64,000 nt of DNA from JAMQKA01 sp043951865 (GTDB lineage Bacteria > Bacteroidota > Rhodothermia > Balneolales > Balneolaceae), in the NCBI RefSeq assembly GCF_043951865.1, contig NZ_JBINJF010000021.1, positions 13,916-77,915 of the forward strand. The letters are read 5' to 3'. The number at the start of each line of letters is the position of its first letter. Positions within the stretch are counted from its first letter, which is position 1. The notes below the pieces were generated by a model. The model was not told the origin of the DNA. It searched no databases and saw only the letters and a list, made by a program, of their open reading frames with translations. Below are positions 9,092 to 16,242 of this stretch, in pieces. Position numbers and translations under genes: made by a program.

Positions 9092-9466
9092 TTAGCAGGT
9101 TGAGTGAATCAGGGCTCCCACCGGCCGGTCTTTCCGCAATTCGTTGTATTTATCTACCGCTTTTTCTGACTGCAGAATGTGATATTCAACCCCGTTATTT
9201 TGGAGCATACGCTCGGTTTCCGATTTTACCTGCAGCCGTTGATTGATCCCTTTTGAAAGAATTACCACTTCCGCATTGTGCTCGAGAAGTTCTCCAACAT
9301 CTGCGGGCTGAATGCCGGGCACATGACTGGTTCCGGTCTCATTCCAGTCCCACTCGCGGGAACCCCCCGGGTACAATTTTACATCCTTGTAGCGCTGTCC
9401 ACCGGAAAGTTCAACCGTTCCCCACCGCAATTTGGATATCTCGGGTGATATCTGTTCCTTTCGCAT
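9092..9466 (-). CDS. Mth938/AAMDC-like domain protein
   Basis: Single-domain protein of 124 residues. It matches the Mth938 family (formerly DUF498) that includes human AAMDC and, more distantly, the complex I assembly factor NDUFAF3. The AAMDC-type signatures are plain: YPGGSREWDWNETGTSH (about 32-48), PGIQPADVGELLEH, and the C-terminal HSTC. From memory these segments resemble human AAMDC more than NDUFAF3. No catalytic residues are known for the family, and its bacterial role is unproven. It lies 170 bp upstream of nuoA on the same strand, so a complex I assembly role is attractive but inferred. Confidence 0.85.
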   Translation of the reverse strand: MRKEQISPEISKLRWGTVELSGGQRYKDVKLYPGGSREWDWNETGTSHVPGIQPADVGELLEHNAEVVILSKGINQRLQVKSETERMLQNNGVEYHILQSEKAVDKYNELRKDRPVGALIHSTC

Positions 9467-9622
9467 GATTATTCAGTCCCTTTGTTCAGGTTTTAATAAA
9501 ATGAACACAGCTGTCAGACTAATCGTTTAAATAAGTGGGGTAAATGGTTTAAGTGTAAGCTAAAAATCTGTAACTTAGACGCCATAGTAACCGCAGTTAT
9601 CAACCCAAAGTTTTAGGTACCA

Positions 9623-10195
9623 TTGGATAAAATAAAGATGGAAATACTCGGGCTTTCCACAAGTCCAAGCAGCGGCGGGGCATATGCTTTAATACTGAAC
9701 GAGGTTCATGGTAACCGGCGCCTGCCCATTATTATCGGGACGTTTGAGGCGCAGGCGATAGCGCTGGAGCTCGAGCATATCAAGCCACCACGCCCTATGA
9801 CACATGACCTGCTTAAAAATATTATCCAAAGTTTTGGGGCTGAGATGGAACAGGTTTTTATAAATGATCTGAGCGAGGGCACCTTCTATGCCCAGATCAT
9901 TTACAATAAAAATGGTGAACATATGGAGCTCGATGCCAGGCCCAGCGACGCTATTGCCCTGGCTATCCGGTTTGATGCCTCGATATATGTAGCCGATACC
10001 ATCCTGGAAGAGGCCGGCATCATCTCGGAGTCGGAGGAGAGCCAGGGAGACATTTCGACCCTTCGCGAGGAAAAGCCCGCCAGTGAAATGACCAAGCTGG
10101 AAAAGCTTGAGAATGAACTCCAGACCGCCATCGACACGGAAAATTATGAAAAAGCCGCGCGCCTCCGTGATGAGATTAAAAAGCTTAAAGGATAG
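9623..10195 (+). CDS. Bifunctional nuclease family (DUF151) protein with C-terminal UVR motif
   Basis: Residues 1-130 form a BFN/DUF151 domain: GGAYALILNEVHGNRRLPI, IGTFEAQAIALELE and the strongly conserved ARPSDAIALAIR. Residues 157-190 (KLEKLENELQTAIDTENY, then AARLRDEIKKLK) are a UVR helical hairpin like that of UvrB and UvrC. Plant and archaeal BFN members have been reported as nucleases, but the bacterial function is not established. The longest frame opens with TTG at 9623; an ATG at 9638 is a possible start five codons later. It is followed after 3 bp by bshC and probably shares its transcript. Confidence 0.85.
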   Translation: MDKIKMEILGLSTSPSSGGAYALILNEVHGNRRLPIIIGTFEAQAIALELEHIKPPRPMTHDLLKNIIQSFGAEMEQVFINDLSEGTFYAQIIYNKNGEHMELDARPSDAIALAIRFDASIYVADTILEEAGIISESEESQGDISTLREEKPASEMTKLEKLENELQTAIDTENYEKAARLRDEIKKLKG

Positions 10196-10198
10196 CAG

Positions 10199-11815
10199 TT
10201 GCAGTTAAAAAATTATCCATTCAACAAGTTACCGTTTACCAAACTTTTCAGAACATATGTGAGTGAGTACGCTCAGCTGTCCGATTTCTATTCGGCTAAT
10301 CCATTTGACATGGACGCCCTTCAACAGCATGCTGAACGCATTACAGCTCCCCAGGACCGGGCGGAAACCGCTGAGCTGCTCAAACAGTTTAACGAGCGGT
10401 TCAATCTGCATGCAAACGCCTTGAAGAATATTGACCGGTTGCGTGAAGATCGCTCGCTGGCACTGGTTACCGGCCAGCAGGTGGGGATTTTCGGGGGCCC
10501 GCTGTTTACCATCCTCAAAACGGTCACGACCATTCACCTGGCAGATACCCTGGAGCAAACACTCGATCGGCCCGTCATTCCAGTGTTTTGGCTGGCGGAT
10601 GAAGATCACGACTATGATGAGGTAAAGCATGTGCGCCTGCTCAACCATGATGACCTGAAGACGCATGCCCTTGAATACAACCGAAACAGCTACCCGCCCG
10701 TTGCCGAACTCACCCTGGATGACTCATTCTATTTATTTAAAAATGAGATTGAAAACGATCTTTTTGAGACCGATTTCACCGCCGACCTGTGGGCGCTGCT
10801 GAATTCCTGCTACACCAATGGCACACGGCTGGATACCGCCTTTGGCCAGCTAATCGCGGAGTTGTTCTCAAAACACGGGCTTATTCTGGCCGGGAGTAAC
10901 TGCAACTCGATCAAGCAGAGGGCGCGCCATTGCATGAAATACGCTATTGAAGAGGCTGACCAAATTCGGGAAGCCCTGGAGCAGCAATCATCAGAACTGG
11001 AAACTAACTACCACCGGCAGGCCACTGTCTACGATTCCAACCTGTTCTACCTGGATGAGGAAGCCGGAAGGACCAAAATTTTGCGGAACGGGCAGAGCTG
11101 GAAGACCGACAGTGGTCGTGAATGGTCTACGGCGCAGTTGCTGGATCTTATTGACGAGGATCCGGAAAAATTTTCTCCGAATGTATTTCTCCGGCCGATC
11201 CTGCAGGACCTGATGGTACCCACCCTCGGCTATGTAGCCGGACCCGGAGAACTGGCATACTACGGCCAGATGAAAAAGATGTATGAACTGTTTGAACGCA
11301 GCATGCCCGCCATTTTTCCCCGGATGAGTGCCACAATCATTGAGCCCGCGATAAGTCGAATCCTGGATGAACTGCCGTTTGAGGTGGGAGAGTACGAGCA
11401 GCGTATCGAGGATCTTGAATCGGCGTATGTCGACCAGACGGAGCGGCATGATATCGAAGCTATATTTGGCGACTGGAAAGAAAAAGTAAAACAAATAGCG
11501 GAGGGACATACCTCGGAGATCAGGGAGATCGATCCGACCCTGGAAGGGGCGGCCGGGAAGGCTACGGCGGTCTACTTTGGGGAACTCGACAAGCTGAAAG
11601 GCAAGGTATACCGATCCGTAAAACAGCAGGAAGAGACGCAGCTGAAGCGCATCCGCAGGATCAAGGCAAACCTCTACCCGGAGGGAGCCCTGCAGGAACG
11701 TACGGTTTCATTCATCTACTTTATGAATAAGTACGGGATGGATATCTGGGATCAGCTCCTTGACACGCTGGAAGAGAAAGAACGGCTGGATCAGCATAAA
11801 TTAATCTATTTGTAG
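10199..11815 (+). CDS. bshC: Bacillithiol biosynthesis cysteine-adding enzyme BshC
   Basis: Putative cysteine ligase for the last step of bacillithiol synthesis (adds cysteine to glucosaminyl-malate). The 538-residue protein has a Rossmann-like core with VTGQQVGIFGGPLF (90-103), FWLADEDHDYDEV and VAGPGELAYYGQMK, and a long coiled coil near residues 430-510, the normal BshC layout. The frame starts with TTG at 10199, three bases after the previous stop; no good ATG lies near. BshC is common in Bacteroidota and Firmicutes and supports the taxonomic reading. bshA and bshB are not in the window. Confidence 0.93.
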   Translation: MQLKNYPFNKLPFTKLFRTYVSEYAQLSDFYSANPFDMDALQQHAERITAPQDRAETAELLKQFNERFNLHANALKNIDRLREDRSLALVTGQQVGIFGGPLFTILKTVTTIHLADTLEQTLDRPVIPVFWLADEDHDYDEVKHVRLLNHDDLKTHALEYNRNSYPPVAELTLDDSFYLFKNEIENDLFETDFTADLWALLNSCYTNGTRLDTAFGQLIAELFSKHGLILAGSNCNSIKQRARHCMKYAIEEADQIREALEQQSSELETNYHRQATVYDSNLFYLDEEAGRTKILRNGQSWKTDSGREWSTAQLLDLIDEDPEKFSPNVFLRPILQDLMVPTLGYVAGPGELAYYGQMKKMYELFERSMPAIFPRMSATIIEPAISRILDELPFEVGEYEQRIEDLESAYVDQTERHDIEAIFGDWKEKVKQIAEGHTSEIREIDPTLEGAAGKATAVYFGELDKLKGKVYRSVKQQEETQLKRIRRIKANLYPEGALQERTVSFIYFMNKYGMDIWDQLLDTLEEKERLDQHKLIYL

Positions 11816-11822
11816 CGTTCAG

Positions 11823-12392
11823 ATGAGTATTAAAGAAAAAAAGGAGGAGCTTCGCAGCCGGCTGTTGAATCTCCGTGCCGGCCTCCCTGAGCCGGATTAC
11901 CAGAAAGCTTCCGAAAATATAACGGCCCGCCTTCAGACACTTCCGGAGTTCAAGAGCAGCCGTACGGTCCACTGCTACGTTTCGATGAACAGCCGCCGTG
12001 AAGTGGACACCCACGCCCTGCTGCGCTGGATGCTTGCATCTAACAAGCGGGTTGTTGTGCCGGTCACGGATATCGAAACCACAGAGCTCCGACATGTTGA
12101 ACTGCATTCTTTTGAGTCGCTTCAGCGAAATGAGTGGGGCGTGCTGGAGCCCGCCAATGGAAGAGAGGTACAGCCGGATGAGCTCGATTTTGTAATCGTA
12201 CCGATGGTGGGTGCGGACCTGGAACGCAATCGAATTGGCTATGGGAAGGGATTTTACGACCGTTTTCTGGCGAACACGGAGGCCCCGTCGGCAGGGTTAT
12301 GCTTTGAAGAGTGCATCGTTGAATCGATACCCACCGAGCCGTATGATGTGAAAGTTGCGGCGGTAGTGACGGAACGGCGAGTTATCAGGTGA
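11823..12392 (+). CDS. 5-formyltetrahydrofolate cyclo-ligase
   Basis: Converts 5-formyl-THF to 5,10-methenyl-THF with ATP, recycling a storage form of folate. The 189-residue sequence has the N-terminal basic helix, and the C-terminal family signature RIGYGKGFYDRFL (138-149) that forms the ATP/folate site, followed by GLCFEECIVESIP and PYDVKV. It starts 7 bp after bshC and is the last gene of the plus-strand trio; it converges with the DUF3307 gene with only 7 bp between stops. The E. coli homologue is ygfA/fau. Confidence 0.93.
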   Translation: MSIKEKKEELRSRLLNLRAGLPEPDYQKASENITARLQTLPEFKSSRTVHCYVSMNSRREVDTHALLRWMLASNKRVVVPVTDIETTELRHVELHSFESLQRNEWGVLEPANGREVQPDELDFVIVPMVGADLERNRIGYGKGFYDRFLANTEAPSAGLCFEECIVESIPTEPYDVKVAAVVTERRVIR

Positions 12393-12399
12393 TGGCCGG

Positions 12400-13152
12400 T
12401 TATCCCCATTGTTCAAGCAGGTAGGCCACTCCGATGCCCAGGGCGATTGACAGGGCAAAGCTCAACAGCGTGCCGATCAAAATATATTCCGCTTCTTTAC
12501 GCTCCCTGTTCCCATCCAGCTTGCCACTAAATCGAAAGATCGATTTGGCCGCAATGAGGAATCCGATGGCCCCGTACTGTTCCAGCAGGATAAAAGTGAG
12601 TATAATAAACCGTTCTGTCCAGCCGATCCACATGCCCGCATTTTGGAGACCCGCAAGCTGTTGAGAGTCGCCGGAGGCCAGTTCCCGCTGCCAGCGCCTG
12701 GTGATGATGGCGATCAGGTAGCCAAACGGCCAGGTTGCAGCAAGATAACTGATCAAGATAATCCAGAATGGGGGTGAAGTGAACACCGATTCTATAAACT
12801 GGATCGCTTCTGTAGTAATGCCGATATAAAAAATCCAACCTGTCAGAATCATCAACAGGTGGGCCATCTGGTCAAGGATGAAATACCGGGCGCGCTGCGG
12901 GCGACCCGATTTCCACCAATCGATGGCAAAATGAGTACCAGTGATAAAAAGTGGCAATAGAATATTGGACCAGTCTGCGAGAAAGAGGTAGGTCAACACT
13001 CCCACAATACCAACATGATAGTACAGCTGCGGTGCCCGAACGCCACGAATATTCTTTTTGTGGATCCAGTGCTCGGGCTGCAGCAGGAAATCGGCCAGCA
13101 GGTGGGCCGTTACTATGCGCAGCAGGATCAGTATTTCGGGTTGACTAATCAT
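12400..13152 (-). CDS. DUF3307 family membrane protein
   Basis: A 250-residue integral membrane protein with about six hydrophobic segments. The start is typical of DUF3307: a helix with LLRIVTAHLLADFLLQPEHW followed by KKNIRG and then YYHVGIVGVLTYL, including paired His/Asp residues inside the membrane region. No biochemical function is established for the family. Its start overlaps the stop of the SatD gene by 4 bp (13149-13152), so the two are translationally coupled and probably act together. Confidence 0.8.
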   Translation of the reverse strand: MISQPEILILLRIVTAHLLADFLLQPEHWIHKKNIRGVRAPQLYYHVGIVGVLTYLFLADWSNILLPLFITGTHFAIDWWKSGRPQRARYFILDQMAHLLMILTGWIFYIGITTEAIQFIESVFTSPPFWIILISYLAATWPFGYLIAIITRRWQRELASGDSQQLAGLQNAGMWIGWTERFIILTFILLEQYGAIGFLIAAKSIFRFSGKLDGNRERKEAEYILIGTLLSFALSIALGIGVAYLLEQWG

Positions 13153-13820
13153 GTCTTGAGTTGCTTCCGGATGATAAATTGATAGCGATCTAAAAACTTT
13201 TTAACGGCATGCCAGCCGGCGCCCTTTACGCGGTAATGGACCGCTGCCTGCGAAATGCCGAATTCCCTGCCAATCGTTTTTCTGGATTTACCCTCAATCA
13301 GCTCAAGCACAATTTCCGCCTGGTTGGGTGACCATTTGGCGATGATCGCATCCAGCAGGGCAGATTGTACGCTTAACTCTTTGTTGACCTCGTCCCACGG
13401 GGTGTTGACAATGAGCCGCTGTTCGGTTTTCATCTTGTCGAGCAGGGGGCCCGAACGCCGGTAAGCCTCGCCATCTCCTTCTGAAACTTCATCCGGGAGA
13501 TAGTCGATGGGACCTACCCCGATCGCGGTCCGGGCATCCCAGCTGATGGTGCTGCTCTCGGGCTGTGCTTTGCGAAGGCTGGCACGTATAACGAGACTGG
13601 TCAGCAGCGCAAATGAGGGATCGGTGATTACTCCCTGAAAGCTGTCTCCCCGGTAAATATCAAAGGATACAGAGCAGTTTTTTTTACGGGTCAGGGTTCC
13701 TGCCAGGCTAAACGCTTCTTTCAGAGTGTCGATCAACAGATCGCGGTATGCGCGATCTACCTTCGAGGAATCTACGACATCTCCGGTGATTACCGCGTAT
13801 ATTGATTCTTTGTTCTTCAT
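13149..13820 (-). CDS. SatD family protein with C-terminal helix-turn-helix
   Basis: The 223-residue protein starts with AVITGDVVDSS (about 8-18), the SatD family signature, then has a nucleotidyl-cyclase-like or regulator-like middle and a C-terminal HTH (about 165-205, with KTIGREFGISQAAVHYRVK). SatD was named from an acid-tolerance operon of streptococci, with no defined biochemistry. The HTH suggests a DNA-binding regulator. Directly upstream is a 27-bp palindrome (13930-13956), a candidate operator. It overlaps the DUF3307 gene by 4 bp. Confidence 0.8.
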   Translation of the reverse strand: MKNKESIYAVITGDVVDSSKVDRAYRDLLIDTLKEAFSLAGTLTRKKNCSVSFDIYRGDSFQGVITDPSFALLTSLVIRASLRKAQPESSTISWDARTAIGVGPIDYLPDEVSEGDGEAYRRSGPLLDKMKTEQRLIVNTPWDEVNKELSVQSALLDAIIAKWSPNQAEIVLELIEGKSRKTIGREFGISQAAVHYRVKGAGWHAVKKFLDRYQFIIRKQLKT

Positions 13821-13929
13821 TCAGCTAATTTTCGCCTGTTTCAGGTTGAAAAGCGATTCTCCACATATCCAAGTTAACCCGGTTAGCAATATAAGCCTTT
13901 ACGCTTAAAAATCAATTATTTAAGTAATA

Positions 13930-13956
13930 AGACTTAAAATAATTTATTTTAAGTCT
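13930..13956. promoter_or_regulatory. 27-bp palindrome upstream of satD
   Basis: Arms 13930-13941 (agacttaaaata) and 13945-13956 are exact complements around att. It lies 110 bp before the satD start and 7 bp after the DUF445 stop. Two further short half-like sites (taagcctttacgctta region near 13893 and ctcgaagctta near 13955-13966) flank it. It could be the DUF445 terminator, a satD operator, or both; the absence of a GC core argues against a simple terminator. Confidence 0.5.
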
Positions 13957-13962
13957 CGAAGC

Positions 13963-15126
13963 TTAACTATTGCGAAATTGAAATATCAGGTGGTCCGCCA
14001 TCAGGATCAACCCGCCGACTATACCCAGCACCGTAATGCTCAGGAGCGGCTCCCAGATTACAAATCCGCCAATTGTGCCCAGAACTGCACCAAGGTACTG
14101 GATATATTTCAACTGCTCATTGGTAGCGCCGCGAATAATATTGGTGAGTTTCTGTTCGTCATATTCGTTTAATTTTTCCTCGACAAGCGCCTGCACATCA
14201 AGCTGATTTACAAGGTGATACAGCAGGGAGGTGACAATATTTTCGATGGCATCGCTGTGCTTTTCAAGGGAGGAGGGGAGGCGATCGAGCAGGTCATCCA
14301 CCTTGTCGAGCCCTCTCTCCACCGAACCGGGCAGGCGGATAAGAGCCTCTTCAATAATTTTTTGCATCTCTTGTCCCCGGATAAATGAATATGCTTTCAG
14401 GGCCACTTTTTCAATCGACTTATTCTCTACGGCTTCTTCTATTTGAAGCAGAATTTTTTCTGCAATAGCAGAACGGATCTCCTGGTCGGCGATCATCTCA
14501 TCGACGTATTCGACGACCCAGGTTTTTAATTCCTCCCGGAAGGAGGGATCATCGATAATGCTTTTCAGGTATGCGGTGGCTTCTTCGCGGTAGCGGCTTA
14601 TAAGCTGTGATTCATGGATCTTTTGCTTGATGATTTCCGGGTTGATCAGGTCGTCGGAGACCGCCCGTGAGAGTCGCCAGGCAATCCGCTCTTTTTGAGC
14701 AGGGATGAGACCATACCCCAGTATAGGCCGCTTTTGGGAAGGCTTGAAGAGCATGGTGATGGCAAGCCAGTTGGTAAAGAAGCCGATCAGTCCACTGATA
14801 CTCAATATCCTGAGCAAGCCTTCAAGCTGAAGCTGTAAACCCATTGGTGAAAGCTGCAGATTCTGAAAGTCCCAGAAAAAGGAGGTTACAAACATTGATG
14901 CCAGCAGATAGGGGAAAAAGCCGAGCAGTGCCAGCCAGCCTTTGTGCCGATATTCAAACCGGGCGGGTGGAACCTCCGGTTTAGCGGCGGTTTCCTTCGG
15001 CAGTTCCACAACAGCATAGCGCGATACAATATCCCACAGATTGCGGGCGTACGTTTTGGTCTTGCTTTTAGCGACCTCAAAAGCACTTTGGTTGCCGGGT
15101 TCCGTTACTGGAGGCTGTTCACTCAT
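13963..15126 (-). CDS. DUF445 family membrane protein
   Basis: A 387-residue protein with the DUF445 layout: membrane segment near 65-85, a second near 110-130 running into the family signature IGFFTNWLAITMLFKPSQ with GYGLIPAQKERIAWRLS, a long amphipathic/coiled middle (about 160-340), and a C-terminal membrane hairpin (about 335-380). Homologues such as Bacillus YheB are uncharacterised. It lies between ybeY and satD but is separated from both by over 100 bp; the gap before it (15127-15249) contains short tandem repeats of an atccatgaccc-like unit. Confidence 0.85.
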   Translation of the reverse strand: MSEQPPVTEPGNQSAFEVAKSKTKTYARNLWDIVSRYAVVELPKETAAKPEVPPARFEYRHKGWLALLGFFPYLLASMFVTSFFWDFQNLQLSPMGLQLQLEGLLRILSISGLIGFFTNWLAITMLFKPSQKRPILGYGLIPAQKERIAWRLSRAVSDDLINPEIIKQKIHESQLISRYREEATAYLKSIIDDPSFREELKTWVVEYVDEMIADQEIRSAIAEKILLQIEEAVENKSIEKVALKAYSFIRGQEMQKIIEEALIRLPGSVERGLDKVDDLLDRLPSSLEKHSDAIENIVTSLLYHLVNQLDVQALVEEKLNEYDEQKLTNIIRGATNEQLKYIQYLGAVLGTIGGFVIWEPLLSITVLGIVGGLILMADHLIFQFRNS

Positions 15127-15217
15127 GGGTATCCACTGTTAAATCCAGATCCGTGAAGTTGCAAGATCACTGCGAGATGCAAACCACGATGTTCCGATTG
15201 CGTTTTCAAAAAAAACC

Positions 15218-15250
15218 ACAACCCACAATCCATGACCCATGATCCATGAC
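15218..15250. repeat. Short tandem repeat in ybeY-DUF445 gap
   Basis: The stretch reads cacaatccatgacccatgatccatgac, three imperfect copies of a nine-to-ten base unit around 'atccatga'. It is non-coding and partly self-complementary. No function is suggested by context other than filling the gap between two genes. Confidence 0.4.
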
Positions 15251-15687
15251 TAAACAAAATCAAGGTAAAAATCTTCCCGCTGCCGCATCTCCAGTCGATC
15301 TTCTTCGGTGCGGTCATCATATCCAGCCAGGTGTAAAAGGCCGTGAATCAGCACGCGCTTGAATTCCGTGACTTCATCCTGACCAAGCTCCTCTGCCTGT
15401 TCGGCAATTCGCTGGGCGCAACAGAACAGGGTTCCTTCGATATCAATGGAAGATGGGTCCTCATCGTAGCGAAAGGTAATGATATCAGTCACATAGTCGT
15501 GGTCAAGATGTTTGATGTTGACCTCTTTGATCGTTTCCTCATCCACGTACACCAGCTCAAGCATGCTAAACGAACAGGCTTCCTGCCGGGCGACCTCGGA
15601 AATACATTTGCGGGCTATTCGCTCATTGACAGGCACCGGGCGGCCCGACTCGTTAAACAGGTCTACATCCGTCTCTTTAAGCGGCAT
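15250..15687 (-). CDS. ybeY: Endoribonuclease YbeY, rRNA maturation factor
   Basis: Metal-dependent RNase needed for 16S rRNA 3'-end maturation and ribosome quality control. The 145-residue length is typical. The active-site motif reads HGLLHLAGYDD with His115, His119 and Asp125, where enteric enzymes have a third His. As far as I recall the same His-to-Asp change is common in Bacteroidota YbeY, and Asp can also bind metal. The gene follows an unknown acidic protein gene by 21 bp. Confidence 0.92.
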   Translation of the reverse strand: MPLKETDVDLFNESGRPVPVNERIARKCISEVARQEACSFSMLELVYVDEETIKEVNIKHLDHDYVTDIITFRYDEDPSSIDIEGTLFCCAQRIAEQAEELGQDEVTEFKRVLIHGLLHLAGYDDRTEEDRLEMRQREDFYLDFV

Positions 15688-15708
15688 ACGGTAAAATCCT
15701 TTATCCCT

Positions 15709-16176
15709 TTAATCTTCTTCCTCATCGTCAAAAGAGAAGTCATCCAGGTCGATCGATTCCGTAAGGGAGAGGGCAATGGCGCACATCATAAGGTCTTCCG
15801 GAAGCTGGGTGAAGTCGCTGTTCAGAATGGCCTCTTCCACATTGGCATAGAGGCTGCATCCGGCCCCTTGCTCTACAATAAGTCCGGAGGTCATGTTCTG
15901 CTGCCGCCCAAAGAACGTAACCTGTTTGAGCATGTCGCTGGCAATGAAGGCGGTGCAGTTGTGCAATTGCAGGAAGGTATTTTGGGCATACACCGACACC
16001 ATATTCATCCGCTGGTCATTGACCTCCATCCCGAGGTGAATTTCCAGTGCCAGCCGCCGCCCCTCCGCCTGGTCGGAGACTTCAAACCGGAATACGTCAT
16101 TTCCAAGGGGCTTGGCCTTTGTCTGCAGGACCTCGGCGATGGCATCAATATTTTCTTTAGTGAATTCGTGTATCAT
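15709..16176 (-). CDS. Unknown acidic protein
   Basis: I do not recognise this 155-residue protein. It has no signal peptide or membrane segment, contains Cys residues at NCTAF, AGCSLY and MMCAI, and ends in a run of Asp/Glu (DLDDFSFDDEEED). The position, 21 bp upstream of ybeY and 66 bp downstream of the DUF2723 gene on the same strand, suggests a shared transcript. The open frame, normal composition and clean ATG support a real gene. A CheX- or YbjN-like fold is conceivable but I cannot support either. Confidence 0.7.
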   Translation of the reverse strand: MIHEFTKENIDAIAEVLQTKAKPLGNDVFRFEVSDQAEGRRLALEIHLGMEVNDQRMNMVSVYAQNTFLQLHNCTAFIASDMLKQVTFFGRQQNMTSGLIVEQGAGCSLYANVEEAILNSDFTQLPEDLMMCAIALSLTESIDLDDFSFDDEEED

Positions 16177-16242
16177 GGTTTTGTTAACCTGTTCGACTAT
16201 TTCAACATGCTCAATATACGGTGCCTGTCGGTAATAAGAAAT

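Noticed and set aside
13930..13956. Palindrome as a simple intrinsic terminator for DUF445
   Set aside because: The stem is almost entirely A/T with a 3-nt loop, so it would be a weak terminator; an operator is at least as likely. Kept as regulatory site instead.
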